From: Candidatus Aminicenantota bacterium
GTDB taxonomy: Bacteria; Acidobacteriota; Aminicenantia; UBA2199
Direction of reading: 5' to 3'
DNA: 10,650 nt
NCBI GenBank assembly: GCA_020355945.1
Contig: CP070627.1
Location: 5,779,343-5,789,992, forward strand
Positions 1-7,648 of this stretch are shown here, piece after piece. Below the pieces are notes generated by a model. It did not search any database. It was not told where the DNA came from and saw nothing but the letters and a program-made list of their open reading frames with translations. The translations under genes were made by a program, and so were the position numbers. Positions within the stretch are counted from its first letter, which is position 1. Every line of letters starts with the position of its first letter.

Positions 1-3000
1 CGCATTGAATTGGGAGAAATAGAGAGTCGCTTACTGAGTCACCCGGAGGTCAAGGAAGCAGTGGTCCTGGCTATTTCCGGCCAGATCTCTACAACTCAAG
101 AAGATGGTGACGGGTATCTTTGTGCTTATATTGTTCCTGACGGGGCCTTTGGCAGCGGTACCTCACCCATAAGCACCCCGGGCGCTCCTGTCTTAAAAGA
201 ACATTTATCCCATTTTCTGCCGGATTACATGATCCCTTCCTATTTCATGGAAATAGAGAAAATACCTCTGAACCCCAATGGGAAAATCGATCGAAAGGCC
301 TTACCTGTCCCGGTGTTCCAAAGAGAGGACCGCTGTACCCCTCCCCGGGACACCATTGAACTGGAATTGGTAAAGATATGGAGCGAGGTATTAGGTAGAA
401 ACGCATCACATGCGTCTCAATTGCGCACATCTCCAGGAATCGATCATAATTTCTTTGAGTTAGGCGGACATTCATTAAATGCCACGATTATGGTAGCAAA
501 AATACACAAAGCATTGGATGTTAAAGTCCCCCTGGGAGAGGTATTTATCAGACCCACCATTCGAGAATTGGGGGAGTATATAAAAAATACGATAACAGAT
601 AGGTATACCTCCATCGAACCCGTGGAAAAGAAAGAGTACTATATTCTATCCCCTGCCCAGAAGCGGTTGTATATCTTACAACAACTGGACCAATCCGGTA
701 CGGTTTACAACATGCCGGAAGTTATTCCCCTCCCGGGAGAACCCGATATTGTGAAATTGGAGGAGACTTTCAAGAAATTGATCCGCAGGCACGAAAGTTT
801 ACGAACCTCTTTTCATATGGTTTCGGAACAACCGGTTCAAAAAATCCACCATCATGTGGAATTTAAGATAGAGTCTTATTTAGCCACAGAGGACACAGAG
901 AACACAGAGGGGGAACCCGCCGCACCTATTATAAGTAATTTCATACGTCCTTTTGATTTAACCCGGGCACCGCTGCTGCGAATAGGTTTACTGGAAACCC
1001 CGGGTCAGCAGCATCTCCTGTTGGTGGATATGCATCATATCATATCCGATGGTATTTCGCACGGGATATTGATGGGGGATTTTACGGCGCTCTATCAAGG
1101 TGAACGATTGCCGCGGCTGCGAATCCAATACAAAGACTTTTCTCAATGGCTCAACCACCCGCGGCAAAAAGAGAAGTTAAAAAAACAAGAAGCTTATTGG
1201 CTCAGCCAGTTTGAAGGAGAAATCCCTGTCCTGGACCTCCCTACAGACTTTCCCAGACCGGCTATCCAGAGTTTTGCCGGCCATACATTGAATTTCCATC
1301 TGGACCAGGTACAAACAGGGGCCTTAAAAACAACAGCCTTTGAAAATGGCGCCAGCCTCTTCATGGTATTGTCCACTCTTATCCATATTTTACTGGCCAA
1401 ACTCAGCAGCCAGGAAGACATTGTGATTGGAACTCCCGTGGCCGGACGCCGGCATGCGGAACTGGATAATATCATGGGAATGTTTGTTAACACCCTGGCA
1501 CTGCGGAATTATCCCATCAATGAGAAATCCTTTATTGAATTTCTCACCGATGTTAAAGCACGCACATTAGAAGCCTTTGAAAACCAGGAATACCCCTTTG
1601 AAGAGTTAGTGGAAAAGGTTGAGGTCAACCGGGATGTCAGCCGGAACCCGTTATTTGATGTTATGTTTGCATTAAATGTGCTCGAACCATCGGACTCCCC
1701 GGGTCCCGATGAAAATAAACCCACGGAAACAGACAGCGGCAAGGCTTTTGAAACCGACAGCACAGCCAAATTTGACCTGACAATAGTTGCCGCTGATGCC
1801 GGCAATCAATTATCCTTCTCTCTTCAATACTGCACCGAACTATTCAACCGGGAAACCATCCAGCGGTTCATCCGTTATTTTAGTCAAATAACCGCCGATA
1901 TCCTTGAGAATAAAAACAAACCCATTGGCCACCTGGAAATCATAACCCCGGCAGAGAAGCGGGAAATCCTGGATGTTTTTAACAAAACAGCGGCTGATTA
2001 TCCTCGCCATAAAACCATCTGCCAATTATTCACAGACCAGGTGAAATGCACTCCCCACCATGTGGCCCTGGTAGCACAAATTAAAAATCACAAATCACAA
2101 ATTACAAACAAAAGTGTTTCCATCTCATACAAGGAATTAAATCAAAGGTCCAATCAATTGGCCGGCTACTTACGCAAACAGGGGGGCAAGGAATTGATAG
2201 GCATCATGCTAGAAAGAACCCCGGAAATGATGGTGGGCATCCTGGGAATCCTAAAGGCTGGCTGCGGTTATGTACCCCTGAATCCCAAGGCCCCGGGAAC
2301 CAGGATTTTATACATGCTGGATGAATGCAGTGTAAACCTATTGGTAACCACACGCACTCTATCCGAAACATTTGACGCTGCAAAAGAAATGGTATACCTG
2401 GAAGAGTTTGGACAATCAGCGCCAGAAGGCCCTGGTGGCCCCGATGAAGAAAAACTCGCTGTTGATTTAGGTTCGTCCCTGGAGCCCTCAAATCTCGCCT
2501 ACGTGATATTCACCTCCGGTTCCACAGGCAATCCCAAGGGGGTGCCGATTACCCATTCCAACCTCTCCCCCCTGCTGCACTGGGGATATAGAGACCTGGG
2601 CATCGACTCCACAGACCGTACCCTGCAAAACCTATCTTACTATTTTGATTGGTCTGTATGGGAAATTTTTATTACCCTCACCACAGGGGCCAGCCTGTAT
2701 ATGGTCCCGGATGAAATCCTGCTCAACCCTGCAGAAAGTATTGGTTTTATGCGCAAACATGGAATTACCGTGCTTCATGCCACCCCTACCCAGTATAGCT
2801 ATATTGCCAATGTGGGTGAACGATTGGAAACTTTAAAATACCTGTTTATTGGTGCGGAAAAGTTGAGCTATGACCTGTTGGAACGAAGTTTTAAAACCGT
2901 GAATGAGAATTGCCGCGTCTTCAATATGTATGGCCCCACCGAGTGTACTATTATTGCCTCTGTCCTTGAAATTGACCGCTCGGATGATATTCATCACCGA

Positions 3001-4719
3001 TATGGCAACCTTTCCAGTATACCCATTGGGGTGCCGGTGGGGAACACCTATCTGTTGGTCCTGGACAAATATTCCCATCTATGCCCGGTGAATGTGGTGG
3101 GTGAGTTGTACATCGGAGGTGACGGAGTTGCATTAGGTTATCTCAACGATCCGGGAAAAACCGGCAAATCCTTTCCAAAAAACATCTACAAAACAGGAAA
3201 CATCAAAGGACCTTGCTTATACAAAACCGGTGACCTGTCCCGTTGGCTGCCGGATGGAACGATAGAATTCCTGGGTAGAATAGATCATCAAATAAAAATA
3301 AGAGGATTTCGTATTGAACTGGGAGAGATAGAGACTCAATTGTTGAAGCATCCTGTTATAAAAGAAGCAGTTGTAATGGCCACGGAGGCCATATCCGCTG
3401 ATAAATATTTATGCGCATATATTGTCACCAACACAAAGTTCGACTCAACGGAACTGCGAGGATATTTGTCTCTATTTTTACCTGATTACATGATCCCCGA
3501 CTATTTTGTATCCCTTGAGAAGATTCCTTTGACTCCCAACGGTAAAATCGACCGCAAGGCATTACCTGAACCGGGATTAAAAAGTGAAACCCCATATGCC
3601 CCACCCCAGGATGTCACCGAGGAGAAATTGGTCCGTATATGGTCAGAAGTACTGGCAATAGAAAAAGAAAAAATCAGCATCCGGGCCAGCTTTTTCCAAA
3701 TGGGAGGACATTCTCTAAAGGCTTCCATTGCCATTGCAAAGATACGCAAAGAATTTAATATAGAAATGCCCCTGAGCGAACTATTTAAAACACCTACTAT
3801 CCAATCACTGGCAAAATATATTAAGATTTCAGGGATAAAAACCCCCGGAAAAATCACCATCAGTGAAAAAAACCTGGTGCTGATAAAACCGGGAAAGAGT
3901 AACCTCCATCATCTCTTCTTTTTACACGATGGCACCGGGGAGGTGGAAGGATATGTAGAATTTTGTCAACACCTGGAAGAGACCTTAGATTTTAATTGTT
4001 GGGGTATCCAGGCAGAAAAAATGAAGAATCCTGGTCCAAAAAATGTAACCATAGAGGAAATCGCCAGGAAATACATCCCCAAAATAAAAACTCTCCAACC
4101 TCAAGGCCCCTATTTTATTGTTGGATGGTCCATCGGCGGAACCATTGCCTTTGAAATCGTGAAACAATTAGAGCAGAAAAAGGAGGAAGTCGCCTTTTTG
4201 GCACTCATTGATTCGCTCTCACCTCAACAATGTGCAATAAAAAATATTCCAATGTTTTCCCTTGAATCGGAAAAGAATTTTATTAAAAAATATCTGTCAG
4301 ATAGAAAATTTGAAAAAGAACTGGACCATACGGTGGATATGGAAAACATCTGGCTATTCATCATCGATTACCTGGAATCGCACCATTTTGATGTGGAAAT
4401 AATAAAAAAAGCAATCGTGGAATTTGAAGCCCAGGTGGTTCCTGGTTACCATCAATTAAGTATCGCTGAATTAATTCGATACTTGAATCTAGGCAGAACA
4501 TTCCATCAGGCCCGAGCAGCTTATATTCCCTCCGGCAAAGTGAAAACCACCGTCCATTTCTTCAAAGCCAGCGAATCCCAATTTAAACAACAATCCTGGA
4601 ATAACTATTGCCTAAGACCAATAAAATCACATCAAATCGAGGGTAATCACTTTTCTATCATGCAAATGCCGCAGGTGATATCCTTTGCCAGGATTTTCAC
4701 CAGGGTCATAAAAAAATAA
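1..4719 (+). CDS. Non-ribosomal peptide synthetase, C-terminal part (A'-T-C-A-T-TE), 5' end outside the window
   Basis: This is the terminal part of an NRPS that adds the last residue(s) and releases the peptide. The frame is open from base 1 (RIELGEIE, motif A8), so the 5' end is missing. Domains by nucleotide: end of an adenylation domain, 1-330 (A10 NGKIDRKAL); carrier T1, about 350-595 (LGGHS, phosphopantetheine Ser at 472-474); condensation, about 637-1975 (HHIISDG active motif at 1033-1053, so catalytically intact); full adenylation, about 2002-3580 (A3 FTSGSTGNPKG, A5 NMYGPTE, A7 YKTGD, A8, A10); carrier T2 (MGGHS, Ser at 3712-3714); type I thioesterase, about 3907-4710 (GWSIGG with Ser at 4129, Asp at 4210, His in EGNHF at 4648). 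The Ser-to-Asp spacing of 27 equals that of the surfactin thioesterase. No epimerase or methyltransferase domain is present. Loops carry in-frame short repeats at 883-909 and 2085-2112. The product is unknown. NRPS identity is certain; the substrate is not. Confidence 0.97.
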   Translation, partial: RIELGEIESRLLSHPEVKEAVVLAISGQISTTQEDGDGYLCAYIVPDGAFGSGTSPISTPGAPVLKEHLSHFLPDYMIPSYFMEIEKIPLNPNGKIDRKALPVPVFQREDRCTPPRDTIELELVKIWSEVLGRNASHASQLRTSPGIDHNFFELGGHSLNATIMVAKIHKALDVKVPLGEVFIRPTIRELGEYIKNTITDRYTSIEPVEKKEYYILSPAQKRLYILQQLDQSGTVYNMPEVIPLPGEPDIVKLEETFKKLIRRHESLRTSFHMVSEQPVQKIHHHVEFKIESYLATEDTENTEGEPAAPIISNFIRPFDLTRAPLLRIGLLETPGQQHLLLVDMHHIISDGISHGILMGDFTALYQGERLPRLRIQYKDFSQWLNHPRQKEKLKKQEAYWLSQFEGEIPVLDLPTDFPRPAIQSFAGHTLNFHLDQVQTGALKTTAFENGASLFMVLSTLIHILLAKLSSQEDIVIGTPVAGRRHAELDNIMGMFVNTLALRNYPINEKSFIEFLTDVKARTLEAFENQEYPFEELVEKVEVNRDVSRNPLFDVMFALNVLEPSDSPGPDENKPTETDSGKAFETDSTAKFDLTIVAADAGNQLSFSLQYCTELFNRETIQRFIRYFSQITADILENKNKPIGHLEIITPAEKREILDVFNKTAADYPRHKTICQLFTDQVKCTPHHVALVAQIKNHKSQITNKSVSISYKELNQRSNQLAGYLRKQGGKELIGIMLERTPEMMVGILGILKAGCGYVPLNPKAPGTRILYMLDECSVNLLVTTRTLSETFDAAKEMVYLEEFGQSAPEGPGGPDEEKLAVDLGSSLEPSNLAYVIFTSGSTGNPKGVPITHSNLSPLLHWGYRDLGIDSTDRTLQNLSYYFDWSVWEIFITLTTGASLYMVPDEILLNPAESIGFMRKHGITVLHATPTQYSYIANVGERLETLKYLFIGAEKLSYDLLERSFKTVNENCRVFNMYGPTECTIIASVLEIDRSDDIHHRYGNLSSIPIGVPVGNTYLLVLDKYSHLCPVNVVGELYIGGDGVALGYLNDPGKTGKSFPKNIYKTGNIKGPCLYKTGDLSRWLPDGTIEFLGRIDHQIKIRGFRIELGEIETQLLKHPVIKEAVVMATEAISADKYLCAYIVTNTKFDSTELRGYLSLFLPDYMIPDYFVSLEKIPLTPNGKIDRKALPEPGLKSETPYAPPQDVTEEKLVRIWSEVLAIEKEKISIRASFFQMGGHSLKASIAIAKIRKEFNIEMPLSELFKTPTIQSLAKYIKISGIKTPGKITISEKNLVLIKPGKSNLHHLFFLHDGTGEVEGYVEFCQHLEETLDFNCWGIQAEKMKNPGPKNVTIEEIARKYIPKIKTLQPQGPYFIVGWSIGGTIAFEIVKQLEQKKEEVAFLALIDSLSPQQCAIKNIPMFSLESEKNFIKKYLSDRKFEKELDHTVDMENIWLFIIDYLESHHFDVEIIKKAIVEFEAQVVPGYHQLSIAELIRYLNLGRTFHQARAAYIPSGKVKTTVHFFKASESQFKQQSWNNYCLRPIKSHQIEGNHFSIMQMPQVISFARIFTRVIKK
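883..909 (+). repeat. In-frame 9-bp tandem repeat (3 units) within the NRPS condensation domain
   Basis: Three consecutive 9-mers, gccacagag, gacacagag and aacacagag, fall exactly on codon boundaries and encode ATE-DTE-NTE. They lie in a variable loop between the RHESLRTSF motif and the RPFDL segment, upstream of the catalytic histidines. The array is preceded by attt, so its left edge (atttagcc) resembles the left edge of two intergenic elements at 7415 and 10403 (aattttagcc). Because the period is a multiple of three, the array can grow or shrink without a frameshift. Confidence 0.85.
2085..2112 (+). repeat. In-frame 7-bp tandem repeat within the N-terminus of the NRPS adenylation domain
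   Basis: Successive heptamers aaatcac, aaatcac, aaattac and the degenerate aaacaaa encode part of a polar stretch (NHKSQITNK). The stretch sits between HVALV and the ISYKEL (A1-like) motif, where related adenylation domains have a short turn. The same heptamer family occurs at 4770-4790 on the other strand. In the opposite orientation these heptamers contain tga and taa triplets, so only the present orientation is readily tolerated in a coding region. Confidence 0.8.
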
Positions 4720-4769
4720 AAAACTTAGCTCCGCTTCGCTCCGCCATCGGAATGATGGAAAAATTGCTA

Positions 4770-4790
4770 TTGATTTTTGATTTGTAATTT
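4770..4790 (-). repeat. 7-bp tandem repeat (3 units) in the gap between the NRPS and GH3 genes
   Basis: The + strand reads ttgattt, ttgattt, gtaattt. On the - strand this is aaattac, aaatcaa, aaatcaa, the same heptamer family as the in-frame array at 2085-2112. It lies three bases past the stop codon of the GH3 gene and about 50 bases past the NRPS stop. The rest of this 73-bp convergent gap shows no convincing terminator. Confidence 0.7.
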
Positions 4791-4792
4791 TT

Positions 4793-7342
4793 TTACCTGA
4801 TCACTAAACGATCTTTAAAATAGATATCTTTTGACGAGCTGCCCACCAAGATTTCAAATTCTCCCGGTTCTACTACCCATTGATCCTGTCCCGGCTCATA
4901 AAAGGCAAAGGCATCGCGGTTGAGCTTGATGGTTACTGTCTTTTTCTCCCCGGGTTGCAAAAATACCTTAGCAAAGCCTTTTAATTCTTTTTCCGGCCGG
5001 GCAACACTGCATTCCTTATCTCTCAAATAGACCTGGACCACTTCCGCACCTTTCCGTTTGCCCTTGTTTCGGATATCCACACTGACAGTAAAAAGAAAGC
5101 CGTCTTCTCCCTCCCCTACTCCTGTTGAAGGATTGATCCTTAAATTGGAGTATTCAAATTGGGAGTAGGATAAACCATGGCCAAAAGGAAACAGCGGCTC
5201 GATATGATATTTATCCAGGTAACGGTAACCCACAAAAATGCCCTCGGGATAAGGGCTTTTTAGACTTTTATCTCTATAATCTTTAAAGGCAGGAGAATCC
5301 TCGTATTTTCTAATTAAGGAAAAGGGTAATTTACCTGAAGGGTTGGTGTTTCCCACCAGTACATCGGCAATAGCGTTTCCGCCTTCCTGGCCCGGGTACC
5401 AGGCCTGGACTAGGGCTGCTGTCTTATCAATCCACGGGTTCATCAAAACCGGGCTCCCGGTGTTTAGCACCACGATGGTGTTGGGATTGGCCTCTGCCAC
5501 CGCCTGTATTAATACATCTTGATTGGGAAGTTCCAACCGCCTCCTGTCATGGCCTTCGCTTTCAAACCGGTTGTGAAGACCGGCAACAATCACAGCCGCA
5601 TCCGAATGCTTTGCCAGCTCTACTGCCTCAGCAAGATAGTCGTGATCCGGCAAACTCCAACCGAATATCACCACGGAAATACCACCGGCATTGAAATATT
5701 CAATTCTTAAATCACAGCGTTGACCAGCGGTTAATGGTATAGAAGCCGATTTAAACACCACCCGGTTTTTCTTCCAATTATCGATGAGCAATTGGTCGTC
5801 CAGGTACAGACGGAGACCGTGGTTATGAGCCACACCCAGTTTGTAAACCCCGGTTTTGGGAGGTAATAATTTGCCTGTCCACCGTATGGAAAACCCTCTA
5901 CTATTGTTATTCTTTTGTAATGCTTCATGGGGTAGGTCATATCCCCAATTGAAATTAATTTCTTTATCTAGACGAGTGAACACTGGTTTGCCTTTCAGTT
6001 CTTTATTGTCAAAATATTCACCCCACAGGCCATTTTTCCCGGCAGAAGTGTTAGCCGGGGTCATATACTCAGGGTTCAACGGATGGACATCGCCCCTGAT
6101 GGCAATTCCCAGTGCGTATTTTATTTTAATGTTATTTCCTACTGCTTTTTCCAGGCCTTGGAGCGGAGAAACCGCGTAAAAGGGTGTAACCTGGGAACTA
6201 CCGCCCCCGCCGATGCGGGCATGTGCGGCATTGGGCCCTAACAGGGCAATAGATTTTATTTTATTTTTATCCAACGGCAGTACATTTCTTTCATTCTTTA
6301 ATAGCACAATACTTTGTTTTGCCGCTTCCAGGGCCAGTTGTTTATGTTCTTCCCGGTGCAGCACGGTTTCATCTATCATGGGTTGTTGATCGAACAAACC
6401 TGCTTTAAATCGCACTCGCATCAGTCGGCGAATTTTATCATCGATAGCAGCTTCGCTCACTTCTCCTTTTTTTACTGCCTCCAGTAATTTTTCATTGAAG
6501 AATTTCCCGGAAGGCATTTCCAGGTCCAGGCCATAATTGGCAGCTTTCACCGTACTGTGCGTGGCCCCCCAGTCGGAAACCACGAATCCCCGGAATCCCC
6601 ATTCTCCTTTTAAAATATCCACTAACAGGTGTTTGTTTTCGCTGCAGTAATCTCCCCATAATTTATTATAAGCAGCCATGACGGTCCAGGCATCGGCTTC
6701 TTTAACGGCTGCTTTAAAGGCTGGCAGGTAAATTTCTCGAAAAGCCCGTTCTTCTAAGGTGACATCCAGTTTAAATCGCTCCCATTCCTGGTTATTGCAG
6801 GCAAAGTGTTTAATGGCAGCCAGGACGTTTTGGCTTTGTATTCCTTTGACAAAGGCTACTGCCATGCGGGAAGCCAGGTAAGGGTCTTCGCCGTAGCTTT
6901 CAAAATTTCGTCCGCCCAGGGGGTGGCGTTGGATATTCACGCAGGGTCCTAGCAGGTAATTGAGTCCTTTGGATTTGGCTTCTTTAGCGATCACTGTACT
7001 GATTTGTTCTGCCAATTTTGTATTCCAGGTGGCGGCAATACCCACAGCAGCAGGGAAAGCCGTGGCCTGGCCGCGTCTTACTCCTACTGGTCCGTCTGCC
7101 ATTTTTAACACTGGGATTCCCAATCGTTTGTTTTCTTTGGTTTCGAATCCCAAACCGCTTAATTGTTCGATTTTTTCTTCCAGGGTCATGCGAGCTAATA
7201 AATCTTCTACTCGTTCTTCCACCGGGAGTTTCGGATTTTTATACATTGGTAAATCCTCTTTTTGTCCGCAGGATATTAAAAGCAGCAGTGGTAAAATAGT
7301 AGTGACAAGAAAGTTGTTCTTGTAAAAATTCTTTTTGTTCAT
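4793..7342 (-). CDS. Lipoprotein glycoside hydrolase family 3 beta-glycosidase with inserted PA14 domain
   Basis: This is a secreted GH3 enzyme, probably a beta-glucosidase or beta-xylosidase releasing sugars from oligosaccharide or glycoside ends. Using the ATG at 7342 it has 849 residues. A lysine-rich start, a hydrophobic stretch and LLIS-C (Cys25) form a lipoprotein signal, so it should be exported and membrane-anchored. Domains: GH3 N-terminal barrel, about 40-310, with KHFACNNQE (178-186) and the nucleophile motif VVSDWGA (Asp257); GH3 C-terminal sandwich interrupted by a PA14 module at about 438-565 (GLWGEYFDN to VVIFGWSLP); SEGHDRRRLELP (Glu596 is the likely acid/base by family analogy); FPFGHGLSYS; and a fibronectin III-like domain at about 750-845. 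Length and order are normal for PA14-type GH3 enzymes. An in-frame GTG at 7366 would lengthen the n-region by 8 residues; ATG is preferred, although no Shine-Dalgarno is visible before either. The gene converges on the NRPS. The exact substrate is unknown. Confidence 0.95.
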   Translation of the reverse strand: MNKKNFYKNNFLVTTILPLLLLISCGQKEDLPMYKNPKLPVEERVEDLLARMTLEEKIEQLSGLGFETKENKRLGIPVLKMADGPVGVRRGQATAFPAAVGIAATWNTKLAEQISTVIAKEAKSKGLNYLLGPCVNIQRHPLGGRNFESYGEDPYLASRMAVAFVKGIQSQNVLAAIKHFACNNQEWERFKLDVTLEERAFREIYLPAFKAAVKEADAWTVMAAYNKLWGDYCSENKHLLVDILKGEWGFRGFVVSDWGATHSTVKAANYGLDLEMPSGKFFNEKLLEAVKKGEVSEAAIDDKIRRLMRVRFKAGLFDQQPMIDETVLHREEHKQLALEAAKQSIVLLKNERNVLPLDKNKIKSIALLGPNAAHARIGGGGSSQVTPFYAVSPLQGLEKAVGNNIKIKYALGIAIRGDVHPLNPEYMTPANTSAGKNGLWGEYFDNKELKGKPVFTRLDKEINFNWGYDLPHEALQKNNNSRGFSIRWTGKLLPPKTGVYKLGVAHNHGLRLYLDDQLLIDNWKKNRVVFKSASIPLTAGQRCDLRIEYFNAGGISVVIFGWSLPDHDYLAEAVELAKHSDAAVIVAGLHNRFESEGHDRRRLELPNQDVLIQAVAEANPNTIVVLNTGSPVLMNPWIDKTAALVQAWYPGQEGGNAIADVLVGNTNPSGKLPFSLIRKYEDSPAFKDYRDKSLKSPYPEGIFVGYRYLDKYHIEPLFPFGHGLSYSQFEYSNLRINPSTGVGEGEDGFLFTVSVDIRNKGKRKGAEVVQVYLRDKECSVARPEKELKGFAKVFLQPGEKKTVTIKLNRDAFAFYEPGQDQWVVEPGEFEILVGSSSKDIYFKDRLVIR

Positions 7343-7414
7343 GTTTATATTTTTTTTTAATACCACAAATCGGAAAAAATAGCAATGGGTTGATCAATTC
7401 TAAATCCTTCGTCT

Positions 7415-7482
7415 AATTTTAGCCGCTAAGACACGCGAAGGGACGCGAAGAAAGACCGCTGATGAACATGATGACCATGATA
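7415..7482 (+). repeat. Intergenic short-repeat element, copy A (aattttagcc... type)
   Basis: It begins aattttagcc, followed by roughly 10-bp units (acacgcgaag, ggacgcgaag) and then a gctgatgaaca segment with atgatgaccatgat. The order of blocks (aattttagcc, then cgaag/cggag units, then a ctgat-aaca block) is the same as in copy B at 10403. From memory, repeats of this cacgaag/cacagag style are common between genes in several uncultured and deltaproteobacterial-type genomes; I cannot name a formal family. Confidence 0.6.
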
Positions 7483-7514
7483 AAAGCCCCCTCTAATAAA
7501 AAGTTTTTGGGAGT

Positions 7515-7544
7515 CCAGAACCCTTTTTTCAAAAAGGGTTTTGG
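7515..7544. repeat. Near-perfect 14-bp palindrome (hairpin) of an intergenic element
   Basis: Arms 7515-7528 and 7531-7544 pair over 14 bp with a 2-base spacer, broken only by one G:T pair (core aaccctttttt-c-aaaaagggtt). It is embedded in a segment from about 7490 to 7556 that begins gccccctct and ends ggccgccggaggc, and looks like a small repeated intergenic element. It lies about 100 bases downstream of the Roco stop and could form a stable RNA hairpin on either strand. No clean T-run follows the stem on the Roco strand, so a terminator role is only possible. Confidence 0.6.
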
Positions 7545-7591
7545 CCGCCGGAGGCAAAGAACTTAATAATATTCAAGATTAGATAAATTAC

Positions 7592-7648
7592 TTAAATAAT
7601 GCGAATTGGCAATTTGGCTCCCGTTACCCAAGGAGAGTCATTATTTAA
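7592..7648. repeat. 10-bp perfect inverted repeat bracketing the Roco stop codon
   Basis: Arms ttaaataatg (7592-7601) and cattatttaa (7639-7648) are exact reverse complements with a 37-base spacer. The right arm overlaps the Roco stop codon (7641-7643) and its last codons. The AT-rich composition makes a chance occurrence possible; a 3' end stem for the Roco mRNA is the simplest functional reading. Confidence 0.4.

Larger units (their letters stand above)
7343..7640. other. Gene-free interval between GH3 and Roco genes
   Basis: No credible coding region is seen on either strand. The interval holds a short-repeat element (7415-7482), a near-perfect palindrome (7515-7544) within a longer mobile-looking segment, and the left arm of an inverted repeat around the Roco stop codon. 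The GH3 promoter should lie in the right-hand part of the leader. The best candidate (TTGCTA, 17 bp, TATTAA on the - strand, close to the start codon) is weak and is not called as a promoter. Confidence 0.6.

Noticed and set aside
1..590. Similarity between 1-590 and about 3310-3830 as a recent tandem duplication
   Set aside because: The similarity is the expected A8-A10 plus carrier homology between NRPS modules; the DNA is too diverged for a recent duplication.
4744..4758. Possible terminator hairpin ccatc-ggaat-gatgg after the NRPS stop
   Set aside because: The stem is only 5 bp and is followed by A-rich, not T-rich, sequence on the NRPS strand; on the GH3 strand no T-run directly follows it.
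7343..7366. Upstream GTG start for the GH3 gene
   Set aside because: It adds only MVLKKNIN before a standard lipoprotein n-region and has no ribosome binding site; the ATG at 7342 gives a normal signal peptide.
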